64,000 nucleotides of DNA from Pseudobacteroides cellulosolvens ATCC 35603 = DSM 2933 (GCF_001262605.1 NZ_LGTC01000001.1:4598001-4662000); one strand, 5' to 3'. Positions 1-9,041 are shown, counted from the first letter of the stretch. Made by a program: numbers and translations. The notes: generated from the letters alone by a model not told the origin.

Positions 1-171
1 AACAGTTGCCTTACTACCCTCCAATGAAATAGACTGAACTTTATTCAGCTGAGATAGTAAATGTGTATAGCTTTTTGTTTCAGGATCCTGACTTAGACTA
101 AATATAGATAGAATAGCCAGTATAATAACCAAAAGCACTATATAAAAACTTATTCCCTTGAAATACTTCAA
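1..171 (-). CDS. ftsH: FtsH membrane AAA+ zinc protease, N-terminus only
   Basis: This is a partial gene: 57 codons are visible and the frame is open through the left edge. FtsH is a membrane-anchored ATP-dependent metalloprotease. The visible part starts at a TTG (169-171) with an AAGGAG site seven bases upstream. It reads as a short basic start, one hydrophobic membrane segment (about residues 5-26), then the beginning of an extracytoplasmic stretch. The ATPase and HEXXH regions lie outside the window. The identification rests on this N-terminal pattern and on the order tilS-hpt-ftsH, which is conserved in Firmicutes. Another single-pass membrane protein cannot be excluded from 57 residues. 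Confidence 0.72.
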   Translation of the reverse strand, partial: MKYFKGISFYIVLLVIILAILSIFSLSQDPETKSYTHLLSQLNKVQSISLEGSKATV

Positions 172-259
172 ACAGCTCACTCCTTATTATTTTATGAAAA
201 AACATTAATTTACATATTGTACTGTCAGTGTTTTATATGAAAAGTGGTTAAACTTTTCA

Positions 260-329
260 TCATATTAAAACTCAATATATTTACATCCATATTTGCAAAA
301 TGTAAAAAGTCCGGTGATTTTAATATGAT
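260..329. repeat. Palindromic intergenic element between hpt and ftsH
   Basis: Perfect 12-base inverted repeats (260-271 ATCATATTAAAA and 318-329 TTTTAATATGAT) enclose a second inverted pair (TTTACAT / ATGTAAA). It fills the centre of the 270-base AT-rich gap between hpt and ftsH, where I see no gene. It may be a transcribed stem-loop or a small mobile palindrome. The inner TTTACAT and TTTGC pieces recall the element at 50085-50187, but the relationship is weak. Confidence 0.5.
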
Positions 330-442
330 TATACAATACTATATATTAACATATACTTTTACAAAACTCAATAATGTATCAATTAAATAACTTCATTAAA
401 AGTCATTATTTTTTTAACATAATTAATAATCTTTTAATATAA

Positions 443-979
443 TTAACTTTTATAAATTTCCTCATTAAGTATGCATACATCAGGCAAATTCCTGTACTTG
501 CTTGCATAATCCAAACCATAACCTACAACAAACTCATCAGGTATGGTAAATCCTTTATAATCAATATCGATATCAACTTTTCTTCTTGAAGGCTTATCAA
601 GGGCAGCAATAATTTTCACATCAAGAGGTCCTCTGGTATATAGCATTTCTTTAAGATACTTAAGTGTAAGTCCTGTATCTATAATATCTTCAACAATAAT
701 TACATGTTTATTTGTAATTGAAACATCAATATCCTTTATGATCCTTACCACACCTGAGGATTTCGAGGAGCTTCCATAGCTTGATACAGATATAAAATCA
801 ATTTCAACTGGAATTTTCAACTCTCTTATAAGATCAGCTAAAAATATAAATCCTCCCTTAAGTACTCCTACCATTATAAGATCCTTGCCTTCATATTCCA
901 TGGATATTTTATTTCCCAATTCCTTTACTTTTTCATTTAATTCATCCCTGCTAATCAATACCTTCTTTATAACGCTCAA
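443..979 (-). CDS. hpt: Hypoxanthine-guanine phosphoribosyltransferase
   Basis: Purine salvage enzyme that joins hypoxanthine or guanine to PRPP to give IMP or GMP in the cytoplasm. The PRPP-binding signature VIIVEDIIDTGLTL lies about two thirds of the way along, and the early VGVLKGGFIFLADL block is also typical. About 178 residues is the usual length. I chose the TTG at 977-979 because a GGGGG site lies eight bases upstream; the ATG two codons earlier sits too close to it. The start lies inside the end of tilS (29-base overlap), suggesting coupled translation. The tilS-hpt pair upstream of ftsH is a classic Firmicutes arrangement. Confidence 0.95.
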   Translation of the reverse strand: MSVIKKVLISRDELNEKVKELGNKISMEYEGKDLIMVGVLKGGFIFLADLIRELKIPVEIDFISVSSYGSSSKSSGVVRIIKDIDVSITNKHVIIVEDIIDTGLTLKYLKEMLYTRGPLDVKIIAALDKPSRRKVDIDIDYKGFTIPDEFVVGYGLDYASKYRNLPDVCILNEEIYKS

Positions 980-2456
980 TTTCATTTCCCCCTGTGTGAT
1001 GTAATTGACATTCCATATCATCCTTCAGTTCCAGTTTTAATATATATTTAGTATTTTCATTTACTTTAAATTTATCACTTGTTTTATTGCCTACTACCCA
1101 AACAATTTCATTTCCTATTGCTACTAGAAGTATTTTGTTTCTTTCATCTCGCGGAATTTTTTCATCAATAAAATATTCCTTAAGCTTTTTTGTACCTTTT
1201 CCATTTATAGGCTTAAACATGTCACCTTCTTTTCTATTTCTCAAATATATTCCCATTTTAAGGGCTTCATAATCAAAATATTGTACTTTTTCTTCCCTTT
1301 TGCATCTTTGAATATTTATATTTTCTGCATCTATCGGCCCTATAACCGCTGATTGGAGACAATAACTCCTGCCGTTAAACTTAAAAAAATTACTTCCCTG
1401 CATTGTTATTTCTATCTCAAATTTATTATCTTTTTGGTCTTTTATTGGTGTTGGGCTGTTTGTTCTTCTATAAGAAACAGAAAGAGTGTTATAAGATTTT
1501 TCCCCAATAAGTTTTCCAGGAAGACAAACCACTGCACCGGTTCTACCGTTAAATGCTAAACCTGACAATAGATCAATATGCTTCTTTTCAATCCCGTTTA
1601 AATTTCCTTTTATATCTTTTATAATATTCCTTAATATTCTATTCTTAATAGATTCATGAAAATCCTTTAAAATTTCAATATTAAGCCTTATTTTATCAGA
1701 TTTTTTTTCAATTATGCATTTTTTCATAGCCTCAGCTGCATATTCCTCAATAAAAGAAATATCACAACTAACTATTTCTGCAGTTCTTCCAATACTTTCT
1801 ATTATATTGGTATTAAAACACTTATTAATAAATGGTATAAGCTCTAACCGAATTTTATTTCTTGTATAAATATTATCTAAGTTAGAGCTGTCAATTCTAG
1901 GGTCCAATTCATTTGATAAACAGTAGTCTTCAATTTCATATCTGCAAACATCCAGAAGAGGCCTTATGATGTTATCCCTTTTGTACTGTATGCCTTTTAA
2001 GCCATCAGTTCCGGTGCCCCTTATTATATTCATAATAACGGTTTCAGCATGATCATTTTTATTATGTGCAACTGCTACCTTTTGTGCTCCTTTATTTTCA
2101 ACATAAAACTGGAACTGCCTATACCTTGCAATCCGCCCTGCTTCCTCTATTGAAACAGATTCTTCCTTAGACAATTTTTTTATGTCTATTTTGTCTGAGT
2201 AAAACTCTATTGATAGTCTTTCGCAAAATTCTCTGACATAATTTTCATCTTTATCTGCTTCTTCTCCTCGCAGCATATGATTTATGTGAACAGCAATTAT
2301 TTTAAAATTATAGATAGATGAGATATTATTCAAAATATGGACAAGGCAGACCGAATCAGGTCCTCCTGATATACCAGCGATTACAGTTTCCCCGACATTT
2401 ATAAGATTATTACATTTAATTGTATTTAAAACTTTCTCAATTATGCTATTATTCAT
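951..2456 (-). CDS. tilS: tRNA(Ile)-lysidine synthase
   Basis: TilS converts C34 of the CAU anticodon of tRNA(Ile2) to lysidine, using ATP and lysine, so that AUA is read as isoleucine. The PP-loop ATPase motif SGGPDS lies near residue 29. A RYRQFQF region and the conserved HNKNDHAETVIMNIIRGTG block follow, and a C-terminal TilS domain ends the protein (about 501 residues). I start it at the ATG at 2454-2456, eleven bases after dnaB, rather than inside dnaB. It overlaps the start of hpt. The function is essential in bacteria that use this tRNA. Confidence 0.95.
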   Translation of the reverse strand: MNNSIIEKVLNTIKCNNLINVGETVIAGISGGPDSVCLVHILNNISSIYNFKIIAVHINHMLRGEEADKDENYVREFCERLSIEFYSDKIDIKKLSKEESVSIEEAGRIARYRQFQFYVENKGAQKVAVAHNKNDHAETVIMNIIRGTGTDGLKGIQYKRDNIIRPLLDVCRYEIEDYCLSNELDPRIDSSNLDNIYTRNKIRLELIPFINKCFNTNIIESIGRTAEIVSCDISFIEEYAAEAMKKCIIEKKSDKIRLNIEILKDFHESIKNRILRNIIKDIKGNLNGIEKKHIDLLSGLAFNGRTGAVVCLPGKLIGEKSYNTLSVSYRRTNSPTPIKDQKDNKFEIEITMQGSNFFKFNGRSYCLQSAVIGPIDAENINIQRCKREEKVQYFDYEALKMGIYLRNRKEGDMFKPINGKGTKKLKEYFIDEKIPRDERNKILLVAIGNEIVWVVGNKTSDKFKVNENTKYILKLELKDDMECQLHHTGGNEIERYKEGID

Positions 2457-2466
2457 ATAAGATTCA

Positions 2467-3804
2467 TTATGTCCTGTATTTTTCAATATTAGCAAATTTA
2501 GTATATGCACCAAGCCATGTAAGTTCAACTGTGCCTGTAGAGCCACTTCTATGCTTGGCTAAAATGACTTCTGCTATATTTTTCTTTTCCGTTTCCGGAT
2601 TGTAATAGTCGTCCCTGTATAAAAACATAACTATATCTGCATCCTGCTCAATGGCACCGGACTCTCTCAAGTCACTTAATATAGGCCTGTGATCAGCCCT
2701 TTGTTCAGCCGCACGGCTAAGCTGTGAAAGAGTAATTACCGGAACATTTATTTCCTTTGCCAATATTTTTAGAGACCTGGAAATATCGGATATTTCCTGC
2801 TGCCTGCTCTCATTTTTACCTCTACCCTGCATAAGCTGGAGGTAGTCAATAACAACCAATCCAAGATTCTTTTCCAATTTAAGCCTTCTGCATTTAGCCC
2901 TTATTTCAGATATTGATATACCTGGTGTATCATCTATATAAATTGGTGCTTCGGACAAAGGCCCTAAAGCCCGGGCAATCTTTTTCCAATCTTCATCCTC
3001 AAGTTTCCCCGTCTTTACCTTCTGGCTGTCCACCATTGCTTCGCTACACAAAATTCTGCTTACAAGCTGTTCCTTTGACATTTCAAGGCTGAAAATTGCC
3101 ACTGGAACTCCTGAATAAACTGCTGCATTCTGTGCAATGTTAAGTGCAAATGCAGTCTTACCCATTGCAGGCCTTGCTGCTATAAGAATAAGGTCTGAGT
3201 TATGAAGTCCCGATGTCTTAAAGTCAAGATCCACAAACCTTGTGGGTATACCAGTAATATGGCCTTTATTATTATAGAGCTCCTCCAACTTGTTAAATGC
3301 ATCCACTAAAACATCCTTAATAGGAGCAAATCCTTGGGTACCCCTTTTTTGCAGAACATCGAAAATGCTTTTTTCCGCTTTGTCAACTATATAAGAAAGC
3401 TCTTCTGATGCCTCATACCCCATATTTACTATTTCTGATGATGCCTTGATGAGCTTTCGTAATGTTGACTTTTCTTCAACAATCTTTGCATAATGCTTGG
3501 CATTTGCAGTTGTTGGTACTGCACTTGCTATGTTGGTAAGGTATTCGAGCCCTCCGATATTATCAAGGGTACCACGTAGCTTCAGCTGCTCCGAAACTGT
3601 AATCAGATCTATCGGTTCTCCAGCATCAAAGAGATCCATTACAGCTTCAAAAATTTCCTTATGATCAGCCCTGTAAAAATCCTCACTTTTTAAAATTTCA
3701 GTCACTACGGGAATTACCTCTTTATCAAGGAGCATTGAGCCTAAAACAGACTGCTCTGCTTCAATGCTTTGAGGCGGTACTCTCCCAAAAGAACCCAAAT
3801 CCAT
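2467..3804 (-). CDS. dnaB: Replicative DNA helicase DnaB
   Basis: Hexameric 5'-3' helicase that unwinds DNA at the replication fork. The N-terminal domain begins with the usual PPQSIEAEQSVLGSML block. The RecA-like C-terminal domain has Walker A (ARPAMGKTAF, near residue 210), the Walker B region (LVVIDYLQLM), and the ending SGSTGTVEL. At 445 residues it has normal length, and I see no intein. It follows rplI by 17 bases and precedes tilS by 10, so it is probably in one transcript with gdpP-rplI, an order widely kept in Firmicutes. Confidence 0.97.
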   Translation of the reverse strand: MDLGSFGRVPPQSIEAEQSVLGSMLLDKEVIPVVTEILKSEDFYRADHKEIFEAVMDLFDAGEPIDLITVSEQLKLRGTLDNIGGLEYLTNIASAVPTTANAKHYAKIVEEKSTLRKLIKASSEIVNMGYEASEELSYIVDKAEKSIFDVLQKRGTQGFAPIKDVLVDAFNKLEELYNNKGHITGIPTRFVDLDFKTSGLHNSDLILIAARPAMGKTAFALNIAQNAAVYSGVPVAIFSLEMSKEQLVSRILCSEAMVDSQKVKTGKLEDEDWKKIARALGPLSEAPIYIDDTPGISISEIRAKCRRLKLEKNLGLVVIDYLQLMQGRGKNESRQQEISDISRSLKILAKEINVPVITLSQLSRAAEQRADHRPILSDLRESGAIEQDADIVMFLYRDDYYNPETEKKNIAEVILAKHRSGSTGTVELTWLGAYTKFANIEKYRT

Positions 3805-3821
3805 TATATACTACACCCTCT

Positions 3822-4268
3822 TTATTCATTTTCTATCTTAATTTTTAACTTTGCACTGACCTCAGGATATAGCTTGACGTTTGCCTCTGTAGTCCCTAAT
3901 GATTTTATGACATCATCTAAAATTATTTGCTTTTTATCCACATCCAGCTTGAAATCTGCTTTCAGCTTGTCCGCAACATCCTTATTGGTTATGGAACCAA
4001 AGAGTTTTCCTCCTTCGCTGGCTTTAGCCTTAAATACTACAGTAATTTCCTTGATTTTTTCGGCCAATTCCTTTGCTTTCGCTAGCTCTCTTTCCTTCTT
4101 CATCCTATCTGATTCATTCTTGTTTTTCATAACATTTATATTGGATGAAGTTGCTTCCATTGCCAATCCTTTCGGCATAAGAAAGTTTCTTGCATATCCG
4201 TCACTTACCTCGACCAAACTGTCCTTTTTACCTAATCCTTTTACATCTGCTTTTAATATTACTTTCAT
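3822..4268 (-). CDS. rplI: 50S ribosomal protein L9
   Basis: Large-subunit protein that binds 23S rRNA and helps hold the reading frame. The N-terminal domain has the signature MKVILKADVKGLGKKDSLVEV followed closely by GYARNFLMPKGLA. A long connecting helix rich in Lys and Glu follows (about residues 42-75), then the C-terminal globular domain. 148 residues is normal. A GGGGG-type ribosome site precedes the ATG. It lies between gdpP and dnaB. Confidence 0.97.
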   Translation of the reverse strand: MKVILKADVKGLGKKDSLVEVSDGYARNFLMPKGLAMEATSSNINVMKNKNESDRMKKERELAKAKELAEKIKEITVVFKAKASEGGKLFGSITNKDVADKLKADFKLDVDKKQIILDDVIKSLGTTEANVKLYPEVSAKLKIKIENE

Positions 4269-4322
4269 TATAAATCCCCCCTACGGTTATATTTGTAAGT
4301 TTAGTAATGACTAGTATATTCC

Positions 4323-6332
4323 TTAAATGTTGACTGAATTAATTTCGTTAGTATATTCAATTATAGCACACTTTAGTTTTTCTATGGCATTTTCTATAGA
4401 AATTCCTTCAAGCTGTGCTCCAGCTATGGATAAGTGCCCTCCACCGCCTAATTTCTCCAATATCATCTGAACATTTATCTCACCAAGTGACCTGCCGCTT
4501 ATAACCACCACATTCCCATTGACACTCAGCACAAATGCCGCTGCTATTCCCAAAAGGCTTAAAAGCTGATCTGCCGCTTGAGCAGATATGAGTTGGGCAT
4601 TTTTTACGTTTTGAGGACATACCGAAACAGCTATCCTGTCACTAATTATCTCAGCATTCCTAACAATGTTGGAAATGTTTATATAAGTTTCAATATCATT
4701 TTGGAAAAGCTGCTTGACAGAAACAGTATCAACACCCTGCCGTCTTAAGAATGATGCGGCTTCAAATGTCCTTACCCCTGTCTTGAATGTAAAATTCTTT
4801 GTATCTACAACTATTCCTGCATATAATGCCTCCGCTTCCAACTGCTTAAGATGGACTTTTTCTTCCACATACTGCAAAATCTCAGTTACCAATTCACAAG
4901 TAGATGATGCATAAGTTTCCTGATATGTGAGCACTGCATCCTGAATATAGTCCGCTCCTCTTCTATGATGATCAATAACAACAATTTGATTTGTAAATTT
5001 CACGAGTTCAGGACTTTCTGTAAAAGAAGGCCTATGAGTATCAAGTATTATGAGCAGTGTCTTTTTATTTATTCTGTCCAATGCCTCGCTGCTATTTATG
5101 AAAACCCCTGAATAGTCAGGATTTTTTTCTATTTTAGCCAACAAATTTTCTATTGTCGGGTTTGAGCTGTTTAATACTATATGGACATTCTTACCTCTGT
5201 TTTTTACTATCCTGCAAATACCAAGAGCCCCTCCAAGGCAATCAACATCGCAATTTTCATGTCCCATAATCAAGACTTCCGGAGATTGGTCTATAAGCTC
5301 TCGTAATGCATAAGCAATGACTCTCGCCTTTACCCTTGTCCTTTTTTCCAGCTCTCTCGTTTTGCCTCCATAGAAGCTGAATGCTTCACCGTTTCTTATT
5401 ACAACATGGTCTCCTCCCCTGCCAAGGGCTATGTCAATACATGCATTTGCATAGGAAAAGTTTTCAATTATTGTCTTTCCGTTAATTCCAAATCCAATAC
5501 TCAGTGTAACGGGGATTTTGTTACCTATACTGATTTCCTTCACTAAATCCAATATCTCGTATTTCTTGTCCTCAAACTCTTTTAAGTACTTGCTCTCAAA
5601 AACAAAGAAATACTTATCCCTTTCAAACTTTTTAATAATACCGCCTGTATGACTCATCCACCCAACCAATTTTTTATCAATCTCCGCTAAAAGCTGGGGC
5701 CTTAATGCATCTTCCAGGCTCTGCATCAAATCATCATAGTTGTCTATGATTATAAGCCCTATACATATCTTTTCATCACCATACCTCTTTTGCAGCTCAA
5801 CAAACTCTGTATTATCCAAAAGGTACAACATAAGTATAAATTCACCTTTATCACTTTTCTTTTCAGCTTTCACAAAATTTCCGAGAACATTATAATTTCT
5901 CTGGTTTATTAATATATTTTTATTGATTTTGGGCTGACCGTCAAGTATCTTTTTGGGTTCCAACTCACTTACCAGGGATGTTATAGTCTTTTCCAACAGA
6001 TCCTTGCCGCCAAATATATCCCTGAAAGGGGGATTATACCATATGATGGTACCATCCAATTCCAATACAACAAATGGCAGCGGAAAATTCAACAAAGTAT
6101 CCTTTGTTGCAGTATCGACATGAAAAGTCAAGTCCTCTATATATTGGGTAAGCTCATTCTGCTTCTTATACTCCAGCCTTATATTATAGAATACCAGAAA
6201 TGAAAAGAGAATAAATCCTACAATACCGATCCAAAACTCTAATATTGTCAGAATGATTACCAATAGCAGTATTATGCCTAAATAAGTACTTGCCCTGGGG
6301 ATAAAAGCCCACACAAACTTTTTATTGTCCAT
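4323..6332 (-). CDS. gdpP: Cyclic-di-AMP phosphodiesterase GdpP (DHH-DHHA1)
   Basis: Membrane-bound enzyme that breaks down the second messenger c-di-AMP to pApA. Two membrane segments lie near residues 13-50. A PAS-like domain follows, then a degenerate GGDEF domain in which the signature reads GRGGDHVVIR. The DHH domain has GHENCDVDCLGG, DTHRPS and VIDHHRRG, and the DHHA1 domain near the end has GGGGHLSIAGA. At 669 residues it matches the YybT/GdpP family. It sits directly upstream of rplI-dnaB as in Bacillus, with a MazG-like gene just ahead of it. All metal-binding motifs look intact. Confidence 0.95.
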   Translation of the reverse strand: MDNKKFVWAFIPRASTYLGIILLLVIILTILEFWIGIVGFILFSFLVFYNIRLEYKKQNELTQYIEDLTFHVDTATKDTLLNFPLPFVVLELDGTIIWYNPPFRDIFGGKDLLEKTITSLVSELEPKKILDGQPKINKNILINQRNYNVLGNFVKAEKKSDKGEFILMLYLLDNTEFVELQKRYGDEKICIGLIIIDNYDDLMQSLEDALRPQLLAEIDKKLVGWMSHTGGIIKKFERDKYFFVFESKYLKEFEDKKYEILDLVKEISIGNKIPVTLSIGFGINGKTIIENFSYANACIDIALGRGGDHVVIRNGEAFSFYGGKTRELEKRTRVKARVIAYALRELIDQSPEVLIMGHENCDVDCLGGALGICRIVKNRGKNVHIVLNSSNPTIENLLAKIEKNPDYSGVFINSSEALDRINKKTLLIILDTHRPSFTESPELVKFTNQIVVIDHHRRGADYIQDAVLTYQETYASSTCELVTEILQYVEEKVHLKQLEAEALYAGIVVDTKNFTFKTGVRTFEAASFLRRQGVDTVSVKQLFQNDIETYINISNIVRNAEIISDRIAVSVCPQNVKNAQLISAQAADQLLSLLGIAAAFVLSVNGNVVVISGRSLGEINVQMILEKLGGGGHLSIAGAQLEGISIENAIEKLKCAIIEYTNEINSVNI

Positions 6333-6341
6333 TTTTTCTCC

Positions 6342-6677
6342 TTACTTTCTAATCCTGGAACAATTTAAATGTCTTGTCAACTCTGATAGATCACCATAGT
6401 ACTTTTCAACATCATGTTCTTCAACCAAGCCCAGCTTAATTTTGTTTTCTATTTTCATTTCAATAGAATTATAGCTTATTCCAAGTCTTTTACCAAGCAA
6501 ATAGCATATTAAAATTATATTTGAAAGGCTTTCTGTAACTGCCTCATGAACCTCTTCCTTTGCCCCATTTACAAGTATTTTAAATAAAGCAGCAATATCT
6601 GTCAGCAGTTCGCTTTTAAGCCACTCTATAATTTTTATATTACGTGTAATGTCAATTTCTTTATCGAATAAAGCCAT
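6342..6677 (-). CDS. MazG-like family protein
   Basis: A 111-residue, mostly helical protein. Its pattern (an N-terminal DITRNIKIIEWLKSELL stretch, an acidic KEEVHEAVTESLSNI helix, then LICYLLGKRLGI) matches small MazG-like proteins found next to gdpP in Clostridia. Full MazG proteins are nucleoside triphosphate pyrophosphohydrolases using clustered acidic residues to bind magnesium. Here the EE...E residues could serve that role, but activity is not proven for this short branch. It ends nine bases before gdpP, so the two are probably co-transcribed. Confidence 0.7.
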   Translation of the reverse strand: MALFDKEIDITRNIKIIEWLKSELLTDIAALFKILVNGAKEEVHEAVTESLSNIILICYLLGKRLGISYNSIEMKIENKIKLGLVEEHDVEKYYGDLSELTRHLNCSRIRK

Positions 6678-6727
6678 CTAACCACTCCAGTATAATTTAT
6701 ATGATTTCTAAAAATACCCAGTCAATT

Positions 6728-6799
6728 GGAGATTTCAAAAATATTGATTTTTGTGGCTCTCCACTATAAAAATTGACCAAGGAAATTTTTGAAATCTCC
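6728..6799. repeat. Perfect 15-base inverted repeat (possible pheA terminator or mobile palindrome)
   Basis: GGAGATTTCAAAAAT (6728-6742) and its exact reverse complement (6785-6799) face each other across 42 bases. A further TCAATT/AATTGA pair lies around and inside them. It lies downstream of pheA and upstream of the MazG-like gene, both on the minus strand. No long T tract follows on the minus strand, so it is not a textbook terminator. Confidence 0.55.
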
Positions 6800-6882
6800 T
6801 TATATGATTCTATATTATAACATACCGCTACCCAGATAGAATACACATCAACTATATTTCCCGCATACTTTCATATAGCTAT

Positions 6883-7716
6883 CTATGCAAATATAGGATA
6901 CGACCCCAAAAATTTATAAAAAGATGACTTTCTTTTTACCATTGTAAGGGCATCCTTCAAATCTTCATCATCCTTATGACCAAGAAGATCTATGAAGAAA
7001 ATATATTTCCCCAGCTCATTTTTGGCAGGCCTTGACTCTATCCTTGTCATGTTTATATCCCATAGATTAAAGATGTCCAATATTCTATATAAGCTTCCCG
7101 GCTTGTCTTCTGTTGAGAACACAATTGATGTCTTGTCATTTCCCGTTCTGACACTATCATTACGGGCTATAACAGCAAACCTGGTAGCATTGATTTCACT
7201 ATCCTGTATGCCTTTTTCCAGCATTTCAAGACCATATACATTTGCAGCAATGGCAGAACCAATGGCAGCCTTGCTCCCATCACCTTGTGCAACTTCTTCA
7301 GCAGCCCCTGCTGTGCTGTAAACATATTTTATATGTGCATTTGGATACTTGCTGTTTATAAATTTCCTGCACTGGCCTATAGGCTGCGGGTGAGAAATAA
7401 TACACTGTATCTTATCAGGATCAGTTCCTTTTTTAATTAAAAGGTTCTGAACAATGGATATTACAATTTCATCCTTTATCATAAGGTTAACATCGGCAGC
7501 TAATATATCAAGAGTTACGTTGACGGCTCCCTCCAAAGAATTTTCTATAGGAGCCACTCCCTCATCAATTTCCTTATTATCAACAGCAAATATCAAATCT
7601 GATATTCCGTTATATTCATAGATCTCGTAATCTTCTATCTTTCTTTCTTCGATATATCTTAATGTAGCTTCCTGTGAAAATGTCCCCTTAGGACCAAGAT
7701 AACCTATCTTTATCAT
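6883..7716 (-). CDS. pheA: Prephenate dehydratase
   Basis: Converts prephenate to phenylpyruvate, the committed step to phenylalanine. The N-terminal catalytic region (about residues 1-185) begins IGYLGPKGTFSQEA and contains the conserved NATRFAVI motif. The C-terminal ACT domain (about 195-277) carries GSLYRIL and the ESRPAK motif of the phenylalanine-binding feedback site. 277 residues is the usual monofunctional size, with no chorismate mutase attached. A separate chorismate mutase/DAHP synthase lies at 54158-55207. Confidence 0.95.
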   Translation of the reverse strand: MIKIGYLGPKGTFSQEATLRYIEERKIEDYEIYEYNGISDLIFAVDNKEIDEGVAPIENSLEGAVNVTLDILAADVNLMIKDEIVISIVQNLLIKKGTDPDKIQCIISHPQPIGQCRKFINSKYPNAHIKYVYSTAGAAEEVAQGDGSKAAIGSAIAANVYGLEMLEKGIQDSEINATRFAVIARNDSVRTGNDKTSIVFSTEDKPGSLYRILDIFNLWDINMTRIESRPAKNELGKYIFFIDLLGHKDDEDLKDALTMVKRKSSFYKFLGSYPIFA

Positions 7717-7768
7717 AGAACACTCTCCGTATAGTTATTATTTAGATATCCTGCAAGACCATAAATTA

Positions 7769-7796
7769 AAAGCCTATAGATTGTTCTATAGGCTTT
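7769..7796 (-). terminator. Hairpin after rpsR
   Basis: AAAGCCTATAG and CTATAGGCTTT form an 11-base-pair stem with a six-base loop, twelve bases past the rpsR stop. Flanking AT-rich sequence makes it usable in either direction. It most likely ends the rpsF-ssb-rpsR transcript before pheA. Confidence 0.75.
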
Positions 7797-7808
7797 ATAT
7801 ACAAATTA

Positions 7809-8099
7809 TTATTCAGCTGTATATGGCAAAAGTGCAACATGTCTTGCTCTTTTAATTGCCATAGTCAACTGACGTTGATGTTTGGCACAATTTCCGGAAA
7901 TTCTCCTTGGAAGTATCTTACCTCTTTCGGATATGAACTTGCGTACCTTAGCTACATCCTTGTAATCGATATCGGTAACTTTATCTACACAGAAGGCACA
8001 AACCTTTTTCTTTGCCCTTCTCATTCTCATTCCGCCTTTGCCTTCGCCTTTATCGTACATATCTTTTCCGCCACTTCTTTCCCTTTTTCCACCTGGCAT
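7809..8099 (-). CDS. rpsR: 30S ribosomal protein S18
   Basis: Small-subunit protein that pairs with S6 on 16S rRNA. The core reads KKVCAFCVDKV, DYKDVAKVRKFISERGKILPRR and the typical C-terminal TMAIKRARHVALLPY. The CAFC pair is of the zinc-binding kind. The N-terminus is longer than usual (about 24 residues rich in Gly, Lys and Arg). An internal Met could be the true start, but the first ATG has a clear AAGGAGG site. It is the last gene of rpsF-ssb-rpsR, separated from ssb by a palindromic element. Confidence 0.95.
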   Translation of the reverse strand: MPGGKRERSGGKDMYDKGEGKGGMRMRRAKKKVCAFCVDKVTDIDYKDVAKVRKFISERGKILPRRISGNCAKHQRQLTMAIKRARHVALLPYTAE

Positions 8100-8159
8100 T
8101 CAAAAAACCTCCTTTCAAAAAATCGCATATATATAATACGGTTATTAACGTAACTTTGT

Positions 8160-8254
8160 AATGACTCAAATATAACTTCCACTATAAATTTCGCTCATGT
8201 GTTGACTAAACTCATCAACACCCGCTCAAAATTGGAAGTAATATTTTAGTCATT
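8160..8254. repeat. Dispersed palindromic element, copy 1 (ssb-rpsR gap)
   Basis: Outer arms 8160-8181 and 8233-8254 pair at about 20 of 22 positions. Inner arms GTGTTGA (8199-8205) and TCAACAC (8215-8221) pair perfectly. Reverse-complementing the element at 24847-24944 gives a clearly homologous sequence across the full length. It sits inside the rpsF-ssb-rpsR transcript. Confidence 0.8.
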
Positions 8255-8260
8255 CCTTAA

Positions 8261-8677
8261 CTAAAATGGCAATTCATCATCATCACCAATAGGATAAAAT
8301 CCATCCTCACCACTGCTTCCTCCCCCAAAGGTAGGTTTTGCAGAAGTTTCATCAGACTTTTTGCTGTCGGCAAAATGTGCTTCTTCAGCAATAACTTCAG
8401 TAACATAATGACGTTTTCCTTCGTTGTCATCCCATGTTCTGGTCTGAATTCGTCCAACTATTGCAACCTGACGGCCTTTTTGAAAGTACTTGCCGCAAAA
8501 TTCGGCAAGTTTGCTCCAAGCAACCACCGGAATAAAATCCGCCTGTTTCTCCTCGCCTTGTTTTGAAAAAGCTCTATTTACAGCAAGAGTAAAGCTGCAT
8601 ACAGGTGTATTATTCGTACTTGTGTATCTCAATTCAGGCTCTTTTGTCAGTCTTCCCATTAGAATGGCTTTATTCAT
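8261..8677 (-). CDS. ssb: Single-stranded DNA-binding protein
   Basis: Coats single-stranded DNA in replication, repair and recombination. The OB-fold starts MNKAILMGRLTKEPELRYT and continues through CSFTLAVNRAF, VVAWSKLAEFCGKYFQKG and VGRIQTRTWDD. A short flexible Gly/Ser linker leads to the acidic tail DDDELPF, which binds partner proteins. 138 residues is normal. It lies between rpsF and rpsR, the standard arrangement. Confidence 0.96.
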   Translation of the reverse strand: MNKAILMGRLTKEPELRYTSTNNTPVCSFTLAVNRAFSKQGEEKQADFIPVVAWSKLAEFCGKYFQKGRQVAIVGRIQTRTWDDNEGKRHYVTEVIAEEAHFADSKKSDETSAKPTFGGGSSGEDGFYPIGDDDELPF

Positions 8678-8686
8678 AAAATCACC

Positions 8687-8974
8687 TTATTTTTCCTTTT
8701 TGATAATCATATATTTAATTATGCCATCTGTAATTTTGTAAATTCTTTCGAGTTCATGAGGAAAACTAGATTCTGCTGTGAAGTTAACTAGTACATAGTA
8801 ACCTTCATTACAGTCTTCTATTGGATATGCCAACTTCTTTTTGCCCCATTCATCAATACTTTCCAATTGTGCAGAAGTTTCCAAAAGTCCCTTGAACTTT
8901 TCAACAAGAGCTTTTGTAGTTTCTTCACCAACCTCAGTATTAATTATGAAAATTGATTCGTATTTATTTAACAT
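8687..8974 (-). CDS. rpsF: 30S ribosomal protein S6
   Basis: S6 binds S18 and 16S rRNA. The sequence begins with YESIFIINTEVGEE and continues with the typical WGKKKLAYPIEDCNEGYYVLVNF block. 95 residues is normal. It has a strong GGGAGGAGGTG ribosome site and leads the rpsF-ssb-rpsR operon, with a promoter and a possible S6:S18-binding leader upstream. Confidence 0.96.
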   Translation of the reverse strand: MLNKYESIFIINTEVGEETTKALVEKFKGLLETSAQLESIDEWGKKKLAYPIEDCNEGYYVLVNFTAESSFPHELERIYKITDGIIKYMIIKKEK

Positions 8975-8978
8975 TCGA

Positions 8979-9028
8979 CTTCACCTCCTCCCGGACTAAA
9001 CGGCCCTGTATCTTGAGTACAGAGCAAG
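8979..9028 (-). promoter_or_regulatory. Possible S6:S18-binding leader of the rpsF operon
   Basis: The rpsF leader can form an eight-base-pair hairpin (9018-9025 with 9003-9010, seven-base loop). On the minus strand it is followed by CCG and then CCGGG before the ribosome site. Leaders of rpsF operons are known to carry a CCG-containing stem-loop bound by the S6:S18 complex for feedback. The match here is judged by eye, without a covariance model. Confidence 0.4.
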
Positions 9029-9041
9029 GATACGGTTATGA

